Notes: generated by a model not told the origin, from the sequence alone. 64,000 bases of DNA from Massilia sp. NR 4-1 (GCF_001191005.1 NZ_CP012201.1:5580001-5644000), one strand, 5' to 3'. Shown: positions 42,042 through 50,943, counted from the first letter of the stretch. Numbers and translations: made by a program.

Positions 42042-42962
42042 TCAGAAGTATTTGGACAGGTAGTAGACACCCGAATCGGGGAAGATGGTGGCGACGCGCG
42101 CGCCGGCCAGGCGCGGCAGCAGCTGGGCGATGCCGGCGCTGACGCAGCCGCTGGAGCCGCCCGCCAGGATCCCTTCGCGGCGCGCCAGCAGCTGGCAATA
42201 TTCCAGCGCCTCCTCGTCGCTCACCTGCACCACGTCGTCCACCGCCGCCGGATCGAAGGCGAGCGAGGGCGCGCTTTTGCCCACGCCTTCGATGGCGCTG
42301 CGGAATTCGCCGCTTTGCGGCGCATCCGTCACCAGCTTGCGGTAGGCCGAATGGCGCGGCTCGACCCCGATCACGGTGATGCGCGGATTGCGCTCCTTCA
42401 GGTAGCGGCCGATGCCGGAAATGGTGCCGCCCGAGCCGATGCCGCAGACGAAGTAGTCGAGCTGTCCGTCGAGCTGCTGCCACAGTTCGGGCGCGGTGTC
42501 GGCATAGTGGGCCTGGCGGTTCAGCTCGGAGCGGTACTGGTCCAGATGGTAGGCGCCATGTTCGGCCGCCAGCGCCTCGGCCACCGCGTAGTAGCTGCGC
42601 ACATCCTTTTCCGGCACATCGGCGGCGCAGACGTGCACCTGGGCGCCGTAAGCCTGGATGCGCTTGACCTTTTCCACGCTGGTCTTGCCCGGCACGGTCA
42701 CATCGCATTGCAGGCCGTGCACGGCGCTCGCCATGGCCAGCGCCGCGCCGGTGTTGCCGGACGAGCTTTCGACCACGCGCTGGCGGCCGGCCGGCATGCG
42801 CGTGAGCATATGCCGCACCATGCGGTCCTTGATGCTGCCGCCGGGATTCATGTATTCCAGCTTGGCCACGATTTCGGCACTCTCGCCGAACAGGCGCGAC
42901 AGGCGGACGAGAGGCGTATTGCCTATCGCATCCATAACGGAATTACGGATAGAGTGGGGCAT
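42042..42962 (-). CDS. PLP-dependent cysteine synthase/cystathionine beta-synthase family enzyme
   Basis: This 306-residue fold-type II PLP enzyme shows the Schiff-base lysine in NPGGSIKDRM, the phosphate-binding ESSSGNTGAALAMA, GIGSGGTISGIG and AGGSSGCVSAG. It lacks the heme and CBS regulatory domains of eukaryotic CBS. It could make cysteine from O-acetylserine or phosphoserine, cystathionine from homocysteine, or a related beta-replacement product; the sequence alone does not decide. The ribosome site AAGGAGG is very strong. It is divergent from lpxO; a TATGAT-like -10 lies at 43014-43019. Confidence 0.9.
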   Translation of the reverse strand: MPHSIRNSVMDAIGNTPLVRLSRLFGESAEIVAKLEYMNPGGSIKDRMVRHMLTRMPAGRQRVVESSSGNTGAALAMASAVHGLQCDVTVPGKTSVEKVKRIQAYGAQVHVCAADVPEKDVRSYYAVAEALAAEHGAYHLDQYRSELNRQAHYADTAPELWQQLDGQLDYFVCGIGSGGTISGIGRYLKERNPRITVIGVEPRHSAYRKLVTDAPQSGEFRSAIEGVGKSAPSLAFDPAAVDDVVQVSDEEALEYCQLLARREGILAGGSSGCVSAGIAQLLPRLAGARVATIFPDSGVYYLSKYF

Positions 42963-43123
42963 CTCGGCAACCTCCTTTAAATGATGGAAAGACTTTTCCT
43001 GTTAGAAAGGCTATCATACTTGTTTTTTTATTAGTGTTTTCTTTGGCGTGAGACAGCCGCCGGCCCCGCCCCGGCCGAGCTGAGATAAAATGCCCGGTTT
43101 GGAATCCGAAACGAGGTTGCACC

Positions 43124-44023
43124 ATGAAATGGGCAATTGTTGCTTTTTACGCGCTCTCCGTCCTGCACATCCACTTCCGCGGCAAGGTGCGCCTGCCGTT
43201 CGGCCGCCAGCTGTTCGACCACTCGTCGTTCATGGCGCCGATCAATATCTTCATGCACTGGTTCTCCAAGGTGCCGTCCACGCCCTGGCTGGCGGTGGCC
43301 GACTTCAAGGAACTCGAACCGCTGCAGCAGAACTGGCAAGTGATCCGCGCCGAAGCCGAGAATCTGCTGCGCCTGCAAAAGATCAAGGCTTCCGAGCAGA
43401 ACGACGACGCCGGCTTCAACTCCTTCTTCAAGAACGGCTGGAAGCGCTTTTACCTGAAGTGGTACGACGCGAGCCACCCCTCGGCTGAACAGCTGTGTCC
43501 GCAAACCTTCGCCCTGCTGCAAAGCATCCCGAGCGTGAAGGCGGCCATGTTCGCCGAGCTGCCGCCGGGCGGCAAGCTCAATCCGCACCGCGACCCCTTC
43601 GCCGGCTCGCTGCGCTACCACCTGGGCCTGGCCACGCCGAACGACGACCGCTGCTTCATCGACGTGGACGGCGAGCGCCACAGCTGGCGCGACGGTGTCG
43701 GCGTGATGTTCGACGAAACCTATATCCATTGGGCCATCAACGGCAGCGAAAGCGACCGCATCATCCTGTTCTGCGACGTCGAGCGGCCGATGCGTTTCAG
43801 CTGGGCGCAGGCGGTCAACCGCTTCCTCGGCCGTACCCTGATGACGGCCGCCGCCTCGCCCAACGAAAGCGGCGACCAGGTCGGCCTGGTCAGCAAGCTG
43901 TTCCGCATCTCCTTCTACGCCGGCAAATACCGCCGCCGCTTCAAAGCCTGGAACAAGACCGTCTACAAGCTCACCAAGCTGGGCCTGATCGTCGGCATTG
44001 CCGCCCTCATCATCTTCCTTTGA
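43124..44023 (+). CDS. lpxO: Lipid A hydroxylase LpxO (aspartyl/asparaginyl beta-hydroxylase family)
   Basis: This 299-residue protein has an N-terminal membrane anchor (WAIVAFYALSVLHIHFRGKV) and a C-terminal hydrophobic helix. The Fe(II)/2-oxoglutarate dioxygenase core has iron-ligand histidines in KLNPHRDPFAG and ETYIHWAINGSESDRI, and WKRFYLKWYDASHPSAEQLC as a family block. In LpxO it adds a 2-hydroxyl to a secondary acyl chain of lipid A at the cytoplasmic face of the inner membrane. It stands alone, divergent from the PLP enzyme; the second copy of the palindromic repeat begins at its stop codon. Confidence 0.9.
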   Translation: MKWAIVAFYALSVLHIHFRGKVRLPFGRQLFDHSSFMAPINIFMHWFSKVPSTPWLAVADFKELEPLQQNWQVIRAEAENLLRLQKIKASEQNDDAGFNSFFKNGWKRFYLKWYDASHPSAEQLCPQTFALLQSIPSVKAAMFAELPPGGKLNPHRDPFAGSLRYHLGLATPNDDRCFIDVDGERHSWRDGVGVMFDETYIHWAINGSESDRIILFCDVERPMRFSWAQAVNRFLGRTLMTAAASPNESGDQVGLVSKLFRISFYAGKYRRRFKAWNKTVYKLTKLGLIVGIAALIIFL

Positions 44024-44091
44024 TCTGCCGCAAACAATGGCCACCCTGGTGCCAGGCATCAGAGGTGGGCATTGTTTGATCTGGCGCAAAC
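44019..44091 (+). repeat. Dispersed palindromic (REP-like) element, copy 2
   Basis: CAAACAATGGCCACC (44031-44045) and GGTGGGCATTGTTTG (44064-44078) form a stem with one mismatch around CTGGTGCCAGGCA, the loop also found in copy 1 at 3776-3835. TTTGATCTGCCGCAAAC and TTTGATCTGGCGCAAAC flank it as a 17-bp direct repeat with one difference. The left end overlaps the lpxO stop codon. Confidence 0.65.
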
Positions 44092-44098
44092 TTCCCAC

Positions 44099-44130
44099 GA
44101 AAAAAAAGCCCGGATGGGGTCATCCGGGCT
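44099..44130 (-). terminator. Intrinsic terminator of the PEP-CTERM gene
   Basis: On the minus strand AGCCCGGATG and CATCCGGGCT form a perfect 10-bp stem followed by eight T. It lies 26 bp after the stop. Confidence 0.93.
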
Positions 44131-44155
44131 AGCTTACTACTGGCTATTGTTGTTG

Positions 44156-44833
44156 CTATGCTTTTTTCTTGACGCGCGCCGGTTGGCCGCGCTGCAAGGT
44201 CAGGCCGATGCCGCACAGGCCCGTGAGTAACATGGCCCAGGTTGCCGGTTCGGGAACGGCGGTGATGGCGGCAGCCGCGCCGGCGCCCGCGCCGCCGCTC
44301 AGGTCGCGGCTGAACAGGTTCATATTGGAAAAGTTCGGGATCTTGTCGGCATTGTTGAGCCATTCGATCTTCCAGCTGCCTTGCAGGGTCTGGCCGGCGC
44401 CAATCGCCTGGTTGTCGAACAGGAAGGCGGTGCCGGCATCGCCGGTGTGCATGGAGAAGGCGAGGTCGAGCACAACCTGGGCGGCGCTCAGATTGGTGAT
44501 GGACCAGGTGCCGCTCTGGTTGCCGGCATTCTTGCTGAAGCTGTAATTGAAGGCGCTGTTGGCGACGCTGAAGGAGTTGCCTTGGGCCGTGCCCATCAGG
44601 CTCCAGGCGCCGCCATTGCCGTAGCCGGCGAAAGCGGCGGCGAAGCTGCTGGCGTCGCTGCCGGGGTTGCTGCCGTAGTAGTTCAGGGCGTCGGCCCAGT
44701 AAGCGGTCGCATTGCCGCCCAGGGTCACGTCGTCCAGCGAGGCGGCGCCGATGGTGCCGGCCTGCGCAGCGCCGGCCAGCACGAATGCGGCGGCGGTTGC
44801 CAAGAGTCTTGCCTTGCGAGTATGTTTGTTCAT
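44156..44833 (-). CDS. PEP-CTERM sorting domain protein
   Basis: This 225-residue exported protein has a signal peptide (RLLATAAAFVLAGAAQA), a Ser/Asn/Gly-rich beta-type body (GAWSLMGTAQGNSFSVANSA) and a C-terminal sorting signal. The latter reads VPEPATWAMLLTGLCGIGLT, a PEP motif plus transmembrane helix, followed by the basic tail RGQPARVKKKA. Such proteins are processed by an exosortase, usually in genomes that make exopolysaccharide; no exosortase is in the window. The molecular role of the body is unknown. Its upstream region contains a palindrome at 44937-44960. Confidence 0.92.
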   Translation of the reverse strand: MNKHTRKARLLATAAAFVLAGAAQAGTIGAASLDDVTLGGNATAYWADALNYYGSNPGSDASSFAAAFAGYGNGGAWSLMGTAQGNSFSVANSAFNYSFSKNAGNQSGTWSITNLSAAQVVLDLAFSMHTGDAGTAFLFDNQAIGAGQTLQGSWKIEWLNNADKIPNFSNMNLFSRDLSGGAGAGAAAAITAVPEPATWAMLLTGLCGIGLTLQRGQPARVKKKA

Positions 44834-44936
44834 ATTGCACCCATTCGTGTGGTGGTAGCAGGCGGGGTCGAGGGCTGCGCAGATGTGGCCGGCGTTAGGA
44901 GGGCCGTTGAAACGATCCTAGCGCGAGAGCATCGGC

Positions 44937-44972
44937 AATTGCAACGAAGAACTTGCAATTTCTTTAAAGAAA
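44937..44972. promoter_or_regulatory. Palindromic sites in the divergent PEP-CTERM/esterase promoter region
   Basis: AATTGCAA (44937-44944) and TTGCAATT (44953-44960) are perfect inverted arms with an 8-bp spacer; TTTCTTTAAAGAAA (44959-44972) is a second palindrome that follows directly. The 219-bp gap serves both divergent genes. The binding protein is unknown. Confidence 0.55.
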
Positions 44973-45052
44973 CTATCGAAAAATCACCAGCGCCGCAGAG
45001 TGAAAATGTGCGTATTTTGCCGCGGTTAGGGGGCTGGAACGGGAGGAAGGGA

Positions 45053-45976
45053 ATGTCGCTCATCAGCAACGTCGTGCGCCTGTTTGCGCTGTTTTTGGCG
45101 CTGGCTTTGAGCAGCGGGCTGGCGCAGGCGGCGCGCCATGGCGCGCCCGCGCACGGCCAGGAGGAGGGCGGCGGCGGCCGCGTGCTGCGCGATATCGCGT
45201 ACGGCGAGCAGCCGCGCCAGCGTTTTGACGTCTATCTGCCGGCCCAGCCGCGCGGCCCGGTGCTGTTCATGGTGCATGGCGGCGCCTGGCGCAGCGGCAG
45301 CAAGAGCGAGCCGGCGGTGCTGGAAAACAAGGTGCCGCATTTCACGGCCCTGGGGTATGTGGTGGTGGTGGCCGATTACCGCCTGTTGCCCCAGGCCGAG
45401 CCGCTGGAGCAGGTGCGCGATGTGGCGCGCGCGCTGGCGGCGGCCCAGGGCATGGCGGCGTCCTGGGGCGCGGACCGCAGGCAATTCGTGCTGATGGGAC
45501 ACTCGGCCGGTGCGCACCTGGCGGCGCTGCTGGCGGCGCGCCCGGCCCTGGTGTCGGAGGCGGGTTGCGCGCCCTGGCTCGGCACCATCGCGCTCGACAG
45601 CGCGGCCTATGATCTGGTGGCGCTGATGGAGCAGCGCCATCTGCGCCTGTACGACCAGGCGTTCGGCAAGCATCCGGCCACCTGGCGCAGCCTGTCGCCC
45701 TACCATGCGCTCGACGGGGCGCACGAGGTGCGGCCGCTGTTGCTGGTGTGCTCGCTGTTGCGCGAGCAGGCCTGCGCCCAGGCCCAGGCCTTCGCCGGCC
45801 GCGCCCGCACGCTGGGCATCATCGCCGACGTGCTGGAGCAAAAGCTCAGCCACCGCGACCTCAATCTGCTGTTGGGCAAGCCCGGCGCCTACACGGCCGG
45901 CGTGGACGCCTTCATCGCGCGGCTGCCCGGCTTGCAGCTGCGCGCCGAGGACGACGGCACGCCGGGCAGCCGCTAG
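45053..45976 (+). CDS. Secreted alpha/beta hydrolase (esterase/lipase, BD-FAE-like)
   Basis: This 307-residue protein starts at the ATG at 45053 behind GGAGGAAGGG. The signal peptide LFALFLALALSSGLAQA is followed by a hormone-sensitive-lipase-like fold: LFMVHGGAWRSGSK carries the HGG oxyanion motif, LMGHSAGAHLAALLA the Ser nucleophile, and KLSHRDLNLLL the His. These are the features of carboxylesterases acting on small esters; the substrate is unknown. It is convergent with the next gene, overlapping its stop by four bases. Confidence 0.9.
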   Translation: MSLISNVVRLFALFLALALSSGLAQAARHGAPAHGQEEGGGGRVLRDIAYGEQPRQRFDVYLPAQPRGPVLFMVHGGAWRSGSKSEPAVLENKVPHFTALGYVVVVADYRLLPQAEPLEQVRDVARALAAAQGMAASWGADRRQFVLMGHSAGAHLAALLAARPALVSEAGCAPWLGTIALDSAAYDLVALMEQRHLRLYDQAFGKHPATWRSLSPYHALDGAHEVRPLLLVCSLLREQACAQAQAFAGRARTLGIIADVLEQKLSHRDLNLLLGKPGAYTAGVDAFIARLPGLQLRAEDDGTPGSR

Positions 45977-46305
45977 CGCGGCGGCGCGCTCACTTTCAGC
46001 TTGCGCCCTTGCTCTTCGCGGCTGAGCAGCCAGATGCGGTCGATCAGGCCGTCGCGGTCTTCGGTGTAGGCGATGGGCAGCTGGCGGCCGCGCAGCGTGG
46101 CCGGGGTGTCGCTCAGATTGTCCTGGTTGAAGATGCGTCCGGCCGGCGCCAGGCGGCGCAGGCGGCCATCGATTTCCACTTCCGGGAAATAGCCCGGCGT
46201 CAGCACGCCCTTGCGCGCCTCGGGCGGGAAGCTGCGTTCCTCGGCGCGCGCGGCCGGCAGCAGCAGCAGACAGGCGGCAAGCGCACAGGCGAGGCGGTTC
46301 GGCAT
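45973..46305 (-). CDS. Small secreted protein of unknown function
   Basis: This 110-residue protein has a signal peptide (RLACALAACLLLLPAARAEE) and a mature part of about 88 residues with no recognised domain (EVEIDGRLRRLAPAGRIFNQ, then DRIWLLSREEQGRKLK). It contains no cysteine after the signal. It follows the NRAMP-like transporter gene on the same strand with a 33-bp gap, so the two may be co-transcribed. Confidence 0.65.
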   Translation of the reverse strand: MPNRLACALAACLLLLPAARAEERSFPPEARKGVLTPGYFPEVEIDGRLRRLAPAGRIFNQDNLSDTPATLRGRQLPIAYTEDRDGLIDRIWLLSREEQGRKLKVSAPPR

Positions 46306-46338
46306 GGTCGGCTCCGGCGAATGGGATTGCTGTACAGC

Positions 46339-47643
46339 TTAGACCGATATGAGCAGCATCGCCAGCACCGCCAGCGCCATGGCCGCCGTGCACAGCCAGC
46401 CCAGCGCGCGCAGCCAGGGCGCCAGCGGCAGCGGCCCCATGACGGCGGGCCGGCCCGCCAGCAGCATCGTCACCGCCATGATGGGCACGGCGATCACGCC
46501 ATTGATGACGGCGCTCCAATACAGGGCCTGGATCGGGTCGACGGGCAGGAAACCGATGCCGACGCCGGCCAGCGTGGCGGCGGCGATGATGGCGTAGAAC
46601 TTGCGCGCCGCGCGCGGCCGCAGCGCCAGGCTGCTGCGCCAGTTGAAGGCGCCCGCCACCGCGTAGGCCGCCGAGCCGGCCAGCACCGGAATGGCGAGCA
46701 GGCCGGTGCCGATGATGCCCAGGCTGAACAGGCCGAAGGCCAGCTCGCCGGCCAGCGGCCGCAGCGCGGCGGCGGCCTGGGCCGAGGACGTGATCGCGCG
46801 CACGCCCTGGGCATGCAGGGTCACGGCCGTGGTCAGCATGATGGACAGCGCCACCAGGTTGGAAAAGCCCATGCCGACCAGGGTGTCGACGCGGATGCGG
46901 CGCAGTTCCGCCGCGCTGTGCTGGGGTGCCCGGCGCAGCGGGGCGGCGGCCGGATCGGCGCGCAATTCTTCGACTTCCTGCGCCGCCTGCCAGAAGAACA
47001 GATAGGGGCTGATGGTGGTGCCGAACAGGGCCACCACCGTGGTCAGATAACTGCGCTCCCAGACCAGCGGCGGCAGCAGGGCCGCGCGCAGCGCCGCCCC
47101 CCACGGCACCTGCACCACCAGCACCGTCGCCATATAGGCCAGCAGGGCCAGGGTCAGCCATTTGAGCAGGCGCGCATAGCGCTGGTAGGGCAGCAGCAGT
47201 TGCAGCAGCAGCGAGAGCAGGCCGAAGCCCAGGGCATACAGCGCGGCGCGTCCGCCCAGCACCAGGCGCGCCGCCTCGCCCATGGCGGCGATGTCGGCCG
47301 CGATATTGATGGTGTTGGCGAGCAGCAGCAGCAGCACGATGCCGTGCAGCAGCCAGGGCGGGCAGTGGCGCCGCATATTGCCGGCCAAGCCGCGTCCGCT
47401 GACCCGGCCGATGCTGGCGCTGACCATCTGGATGCCCACCATCAGCGGATAGGTCAGCAGCATGGTCCACAGCAGGCCGAAACCGAACTGGGCGCCGGCC
47501 TGGGAATAGGTGGCGATGCCGCTGGGATCGTCGTCGGCCGCGCCGGTGACCAGGCCGGGGCCAAGCTGGCCGAGCAGGCCGGCGCCGCCTTGGGGCGCGC
47601 TGGCGCTGTCGGCAGCGGAAGGGGAGGGCGGGGCGGTCGTCAT
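46339..47643 (-). CDS. NRAMP-like divalent metal transporter with divergent metal-site motifs
   Basis: This is a 434-residue, eleven-helix LeuT-fold transporter. The TM1 region reads GAADDDPSGIATYSQAGAQF, where canonical NRAMP has DPGN; the TM6 region reads LFGTTISPYLFFWQAAQEVE, without the Met-Pro-His of manganese/iron transporters. These changes place it with NRAMP-related proteins of different ion choice (for example magnesium in characterised relatives) or unknown substrate. The N-terminal 25 residues are Ala/Ser-rich. The downstream small secreted protein may be in the same operon. Confidence 0.88.
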   Translation of the reverse strand: MTTAPPSPSAADSASAPQGGAGLLGQLGPGLVTGAADDDPSGIATYSQAGAQFGFGLLWTMLLTYPLMVGIQMVSASIGRVSGRGLAGNMRRHCPPWLLHGIVLLLLLANTINIAADIAAMGEAARLVLGGRAALYALGFGLLSLLLQLLLPYQRYARLLKWLTLALLAYMATVLVVQVPWGAALRAALLPPLVWERSYLTTVVALFGTTISPYLFFWQAAQEVEELRADPAAAPLRRAPQHSAAELRRIRVDTLVGMGFSNLVALSIMLTTAVTLHAQGVRAITSSAQAAAALRPLAGELAFGLFSLGIIGTGLLAIPVLAGSAAYAVAGAFNWRSSLALRPRAARKFYAIIAAATLAGVGIGFLPVDPIQALYWSAVINGVIAVPIMAVTMLLAGRPAVMGPLPLAPWLRALGWLCTAAMALAVLAMLLISV

Positions 47644-47815
47644 GGCAGCTCAGCATGGTCCCGCCGCGCCGCCGCGTCGGTACGCTGGCGTACCGTGTTG
47701 CGTCGCCGGCTTGGCCGATTAAACAAAATTTCCCTTCTAGCAATTCTGTTTGTACAATTTCCGCGAGCAACCGCTTACGACGTTCCCGCGTCACGGGATT
47801 TTCTGGAGTATCTTT

Positions 47816-48010
47816 ATGCGCCTTCTGATTGCCCTGTTCCTGCCCTGGCTGGCCTTTTTCACCATCGGCCGGCCTGTCGCCGGCATTCTCTGCCTGCTGC
47901 TGCAATTGACCGTGCTGGGCTGGATTCCGGCCGCCATCTGGGCGGTGTACTCGCTCAGCCAGTACAACACCGACAAGAAAATCGACGCGGCGCTGCGCCA
48001 GCGCAGCTAA
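47816..48010 (+). CDS. Pmp3/YqaE-family small membrane protein
   Basis: This 64-residue protein is two hydrophobic helices (LLIALFLPWLAFFTIGRP; AGILCLLLQLTVLGWIPAAI) with a short polar tail, the Pmp3/YqaE layout. Family members affect membrane potential and salt or stress tolerance; the exact role is unclear. The ATG at 47816 follows TGGAG. It is divergent from the NRAMP-like gene. Confidence 0.8.
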   Translation: MRLLIALFLPWLAFFTIGRPVAGILCLLLQLTVLGWIPAAIWAVYSLSQYNTDKKIDAALRQRS

Positions 48011-48034
48011 GCGGCCAGCGCCCCGGGGCGTATT

Positions 48035-48214
48035 TCAGGACGCCTGGCGCGCCTGCCACTCGGCCAGGGCGCGCCGGTAGCGCTCCAGCGCGGCCTCGTA
48101 TTCGTCGAGCACGCACCAGTCGCAGCCGCCGCGGCAGCATTCGTCGGCATCCGGGCGCGGCGGGGCGGCGGGACGGGGATCGGCGGGCGTGGGCGGGGTG
48201 GATTTCGGGGGCAT
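48035..48214 (-). CDS. Oxidoreductase-like small protein (PF09791-type)
   Basis: This 59-residue protein starts at the ATG at 48214. After a Pro-rich N-terminus comes DECCRGGCDWCVLDEYEAAL, the Cys-rich block of the oxidoreductase-like N-terminal family, then an alpha-helix (ALERYRRALAEWQ). The four cysteines suggest metal or redox chemistry, but no activity is established. It is convergent with the Pmp3-like gene. Confidence 0.75.
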   Translation of the reverse strand: MPPKSTPPTPADPRPAAPPRPDADECCRGGCDWCVLDEYEAALERYRRALAEWQARQAS

Positions 48215-48354
48215 GGCAGGCTTATATTGTCTTAATTTGCAAGATTTTCCAGCAAAATCCCTCGTTTTTGTGCGAAGGGCTGCTGAAACAGGTATCATCC
48301 AGGGTTGGCCGCCGCGGCCTTTGCTCGCGCAAATTGTTGTTTTCCTGAAGAAAG

Positions 48355-49863
48355 ATGGCCATCGCTGAATGGCCGACCACGAATATGTCTGACACCGAGA
48401 TCACCCTGGCGCCGGAGGGCGCCGCTGCCGCCCCGGCGCAAGTCCGCTTTGCCGACTTCGGCCTGTCGCCGGATATCCAGCGCGCGCTGACCGAGCAGGG
48501 CTACACCCACCCGACGCCGATCCAGGCCCAGGCCATCCCGGTCGTGCTGCAAGGGCGCGACGTCATGGGCGCGGCCCAGACCGGCACCGGCAAGACCGCC
48601 AGCTTCTCGCTGCCGATTATCCAGCTGCTGCTGGCCCATGCCAATAGCAGCATGTCGCCGGCGCGCCACCCGGTGCGCGCCCTGGTGCTGACCCCGACCC
48701 GCGAACTGGCGGTGCAGGTGGCCGACAATGTCAAAGCCTATTGCAAGCATACGCCGCTGCGCTCGACCGTGGTGTTCGGCGGCATGGACATGAAGCCGCA
48801 GACGGCCGCCCTGCGCAGCGGCATCGAAATCGTCATCGCCACGCCGGGCCGCCTGCTCGACCACGTCGAGCAGAAGACCGTCAGCCTGGGCCAGGTGCAG
48901 ATGCTGGTCATGGACGAGGCCGACCGCATGCTCGACATGGGCTTCCTGCCCGACTTGCAGCGCATCATCAACCTGCTGCCCAAGGCGCGCCAGAACCTGA
49001 TGTTCTCGGCCACCTTCTCGCCCGAGATCAAGAAGCTGGCCAACAGCTTCCTCAACAACCCGGTCTCGATCGAGGTGGCGCGCAGCAATGCCACGGCCGA
49101 CAAGGTGACCCAGGTGGTATACAAGGTGGCCGAGGAGCACAAGCGCGACGCCGTCGCCCACATCCTGCGCCAGCGCGAGCTGAAGCAGGTGATCGTGTTC
49201 TCGAATACCAAGATCGGCGCCTCGCGCCTGGCGCGCGGCCTGGAGCAGGAGGGCATGAAAGCCACCGCCATCCACGGCGACAAGAGCCAGCAGGAACGCA
49301 TGGCCGCGCTGGATGCCTTCAAGAAGGGCGAGATCGACGTGCTGGTGGCCACCGACGTGGCGGCGCGCGGCCTCGACATCTCCGACCTGCCGTGCGTGGT
49401 CAACTACGACCTGCCGTACAACGCCGAAGACTATGTGCACCGCATCGGCCGCACCGGCCGCGCCGGCGCCTCGGGCGACGCCATCTCGATCTATTCGGAC
49501 AAGGACGAGCGCCTGCTGGCCGATATCGAAAAGCTGATCAAGCAAACCATCCGCCGCGGCGAGCTGCAGGGCTTCGCGCCCGGCGGCCACGGCGGCGACG
49601 AGCGGCATGGCGAGCGCCGTGCGCGGCGCGGTTCGGAAGCCGACCGCAGCCGCGGCGAACGCGGCGGCGCCGAGCGCGCGCCGGGCGGCGAGCGCGGCCG
49701 TGGCGCGGGCGGCCCGGGTCCGCGCCGCGAGAAGGTCGACCCGTGGTTCCTGAAACCGTATGAGCCGAGCCGCAGCGCCGCGCCGGCGGCCAGCGCGCCC
49801 TTGCCGGCCGCCAAGCCCAAGGCCAAGCTGGCCGCGCTGCTGGGCGGCCTGCCCAAGGCTTAA
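48355..49863 (+). CDS. rhlE: DEAD-box ATP-dependent RNA helicase, RhlE type
   Basis: This 502-residue helicase unwinds structured RNA in ribosome assembly or decay. The Q-motif region (FADFGLSPDIQRALTEQGYT, HPTPIQAQAIP), Walker A AQTGTGKTAS, PTRELA, TPGRLLD, DEAD in MDEADRMLDMGF, SAT in FSATFS, and motif VI HRIGRTGRAG are all present. The C-terminal tail is Arg/Gly-rich (GERRARRGSEADRSRGERG), suited to RNA binding. An ATG at 48385 is an alternative start, but 48355 has the better ribosome site. Low-temperature induction is common for such genes but not shown here. Confidence 0.94.
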   Translation: MAIAEWPTTNMSDTEITLAPEGAAAAPAQVRFADFGLSPDIQRALTEQGYTHPTPIQAQAIPVVLQGRDVMGAAQTGTGKTASFSLPIIQLLLAHANSSMSPARHPVRALVLTPTRELAVQVADNVKAYCKHTPLRSTVVFGGMDMKPQTAALRSGIEIVIATPGRLLDHVEQKTVSLGQVQMLVMDEADRMLDMGFLPDLQRIINLLPKARQNLMFSATFSPEIKKLANSFLNNPVSIEVARSNATADKVTQVVYKVAEEHKRDAVAHILRQRELKQVIVFSNTKIGASRLARGLEQEGMKATAIHGDKSQQERMAALDAFKKGEIDVLVATDVAARGLDISDLPCVVNYDLPYNAEDYVHRIGRTGRAGASGDAISIYSDKDERLLADIEKLIKQTIRRGELQGFAPGGHGGDERHGERRARRGSEADRSRGERGGAERAPGGERGRGAGGPGPRREKVDPWFLKPYEPSRSAAPAASAPLPAAKPKAKLAALLGGLPKA

Positions 49864-49962
49864 AGCGCAAGAAAGTGTAAGAAGTGTAAGCGGAAGCCGG
49901 CCCAGCGATGCGCCGGCTTATTCTTCTTATATAATTGTTAGTTTCTCTCAGTTAAGCCTGGA

Positions 49963-50943
49963 ATGGGGTCCGGCCCCGTCCACAACCCTCGAAATACCGT
50001 GACCATACTCGCCAACCAACGCATCGCCATCATCGTTCCCTGCTATAACGAGGCACTGACCATCGGCGCCATCGTGCGCGATTTCAATGCCTGCCTGCCG
50101 GATGCCCCGGTCTACGTCTTTGACAACAATTCCACCGACGCCACGGTTGCCGTGGCCGAAGCGGCCGGCGCCATCGTGCGCCGCGTGCCGTTGCAAGGCA
50201 AGGGCAATGTGATCCGCCGCATGTTCGCCGACGTCGATGCCGACATCTACATCATGGTCGATGGCGACGATACCTACGATGCCAGCGTGGCGCCGCAACT
50301 GGCCGAGAAGCTGCTGCGCGAAGGCCTGGACATGGTGGTGGGCAGCCGCGTCACTGAAGAGCAGGCCGCTTACCGCTTCGGCCACCGCTTCGGCAACCGC
50401 CTGCTGACCGGCTGCGTGGCCATGGTGTTCGGCAATACCTTCGGCGACATGCTGTCCGGCTACCGCCTGTTCTCGCGCCGCTACGCCAAGTCCTTCGCCG
50501 CCCACGCGGCCGGCTTCGAAACGGAAACCGAGCTCACCGTGCACGCCCTGGAATTGCGCATGCCGGTGGCCGAGGTGCCGACCGTGTACAAGTCGCGCCC
50601 CGAAGGCTCGGTCAGCAAGCTGAATACCTACCGCGACGGCGCGCGCATCCTGATGATGATCCTCAAGCTGTTCAAGAACGAGAAGCCGCTGCATTTTTAC
50701 GCGCTGGGCGCGCTGCTGTTCCTGCTGCTGGCCGTGGGCCTGGCGGCGCCGCTGCTGCAAACCTATCTGAGCACCGGCCTGGTGCCGCGCGTGCCGACGG
50801 CCGTGCTGTGCACCGGCATCGGCCTGTTCAGCGTGCTCCTGCTGTGCTGCGGCCTGATCCTGGACACGGTGACCAAGGGGCGCATCGAGCAAAAGCGCTT
50901 TGCCTACTTGAGCTTGCCGGCACCTGCGCCGCGCCCGAACTAA
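49963..50943 (+). CDS. Glycosyltransferase family 2 (polyprenyl-phosphate sugar synthase type), pair 1
   Basis: This 326-residue GT2 protein has the DPM1/GtrB-like layout: IAIIVPCYNEALTIGAIVRD, FDNNSTDATVAVAEAAGA, IMVDGDDTYD with the DxD metal motif, and a C-terminal pair of membrane helices (ALLFLLLAVGLAAPLL; VLCTGIGLFSVLLLCCGLIL). Such enzymes load a sugar onto undecaprenyl phosphate. A GTG at 49999 is an alternative start. It abuts the GT-C protein at 50944 with no gap, so the two likely form a donor-lipid plus transferase pair. Confidence 0.88.
   Translation: MGSGPVHNPRNTVTILANQRIAIIVPCYNEALTIGAIVRDFNACLPDAPVYVFDNNSTDATVAVAEAAGAIVRRVPLQGKGNVIRRMFADVDADIYIMVDGDDTYDASVAPQLAEKLLREGLDMVVGSRVTEEQAAYRFGHRFGNRLLTGCVAMVFGNTFGDMLSGYRLFSRRYAKSFAAHAAGFETETELTVHALELRMPVAEVPTVYKSRPEGSVSKLNTYRDGARILMMILKLFKNEKPLHFYALGALLFLLLAVGLAAPLLQTYLSTGLVPRVPTAVLCTGIGLFSVLLLCCGLILDTVTKGRIEQKRFAYLSLPAPAPRPN

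Noticed and set aside
45026..47905. 959-residue minus-strand open frame
   Set aside because: It spans the esterase, small-protein and NRAMP-like genes in another frame; those have clear motifs and start sites, this has none.
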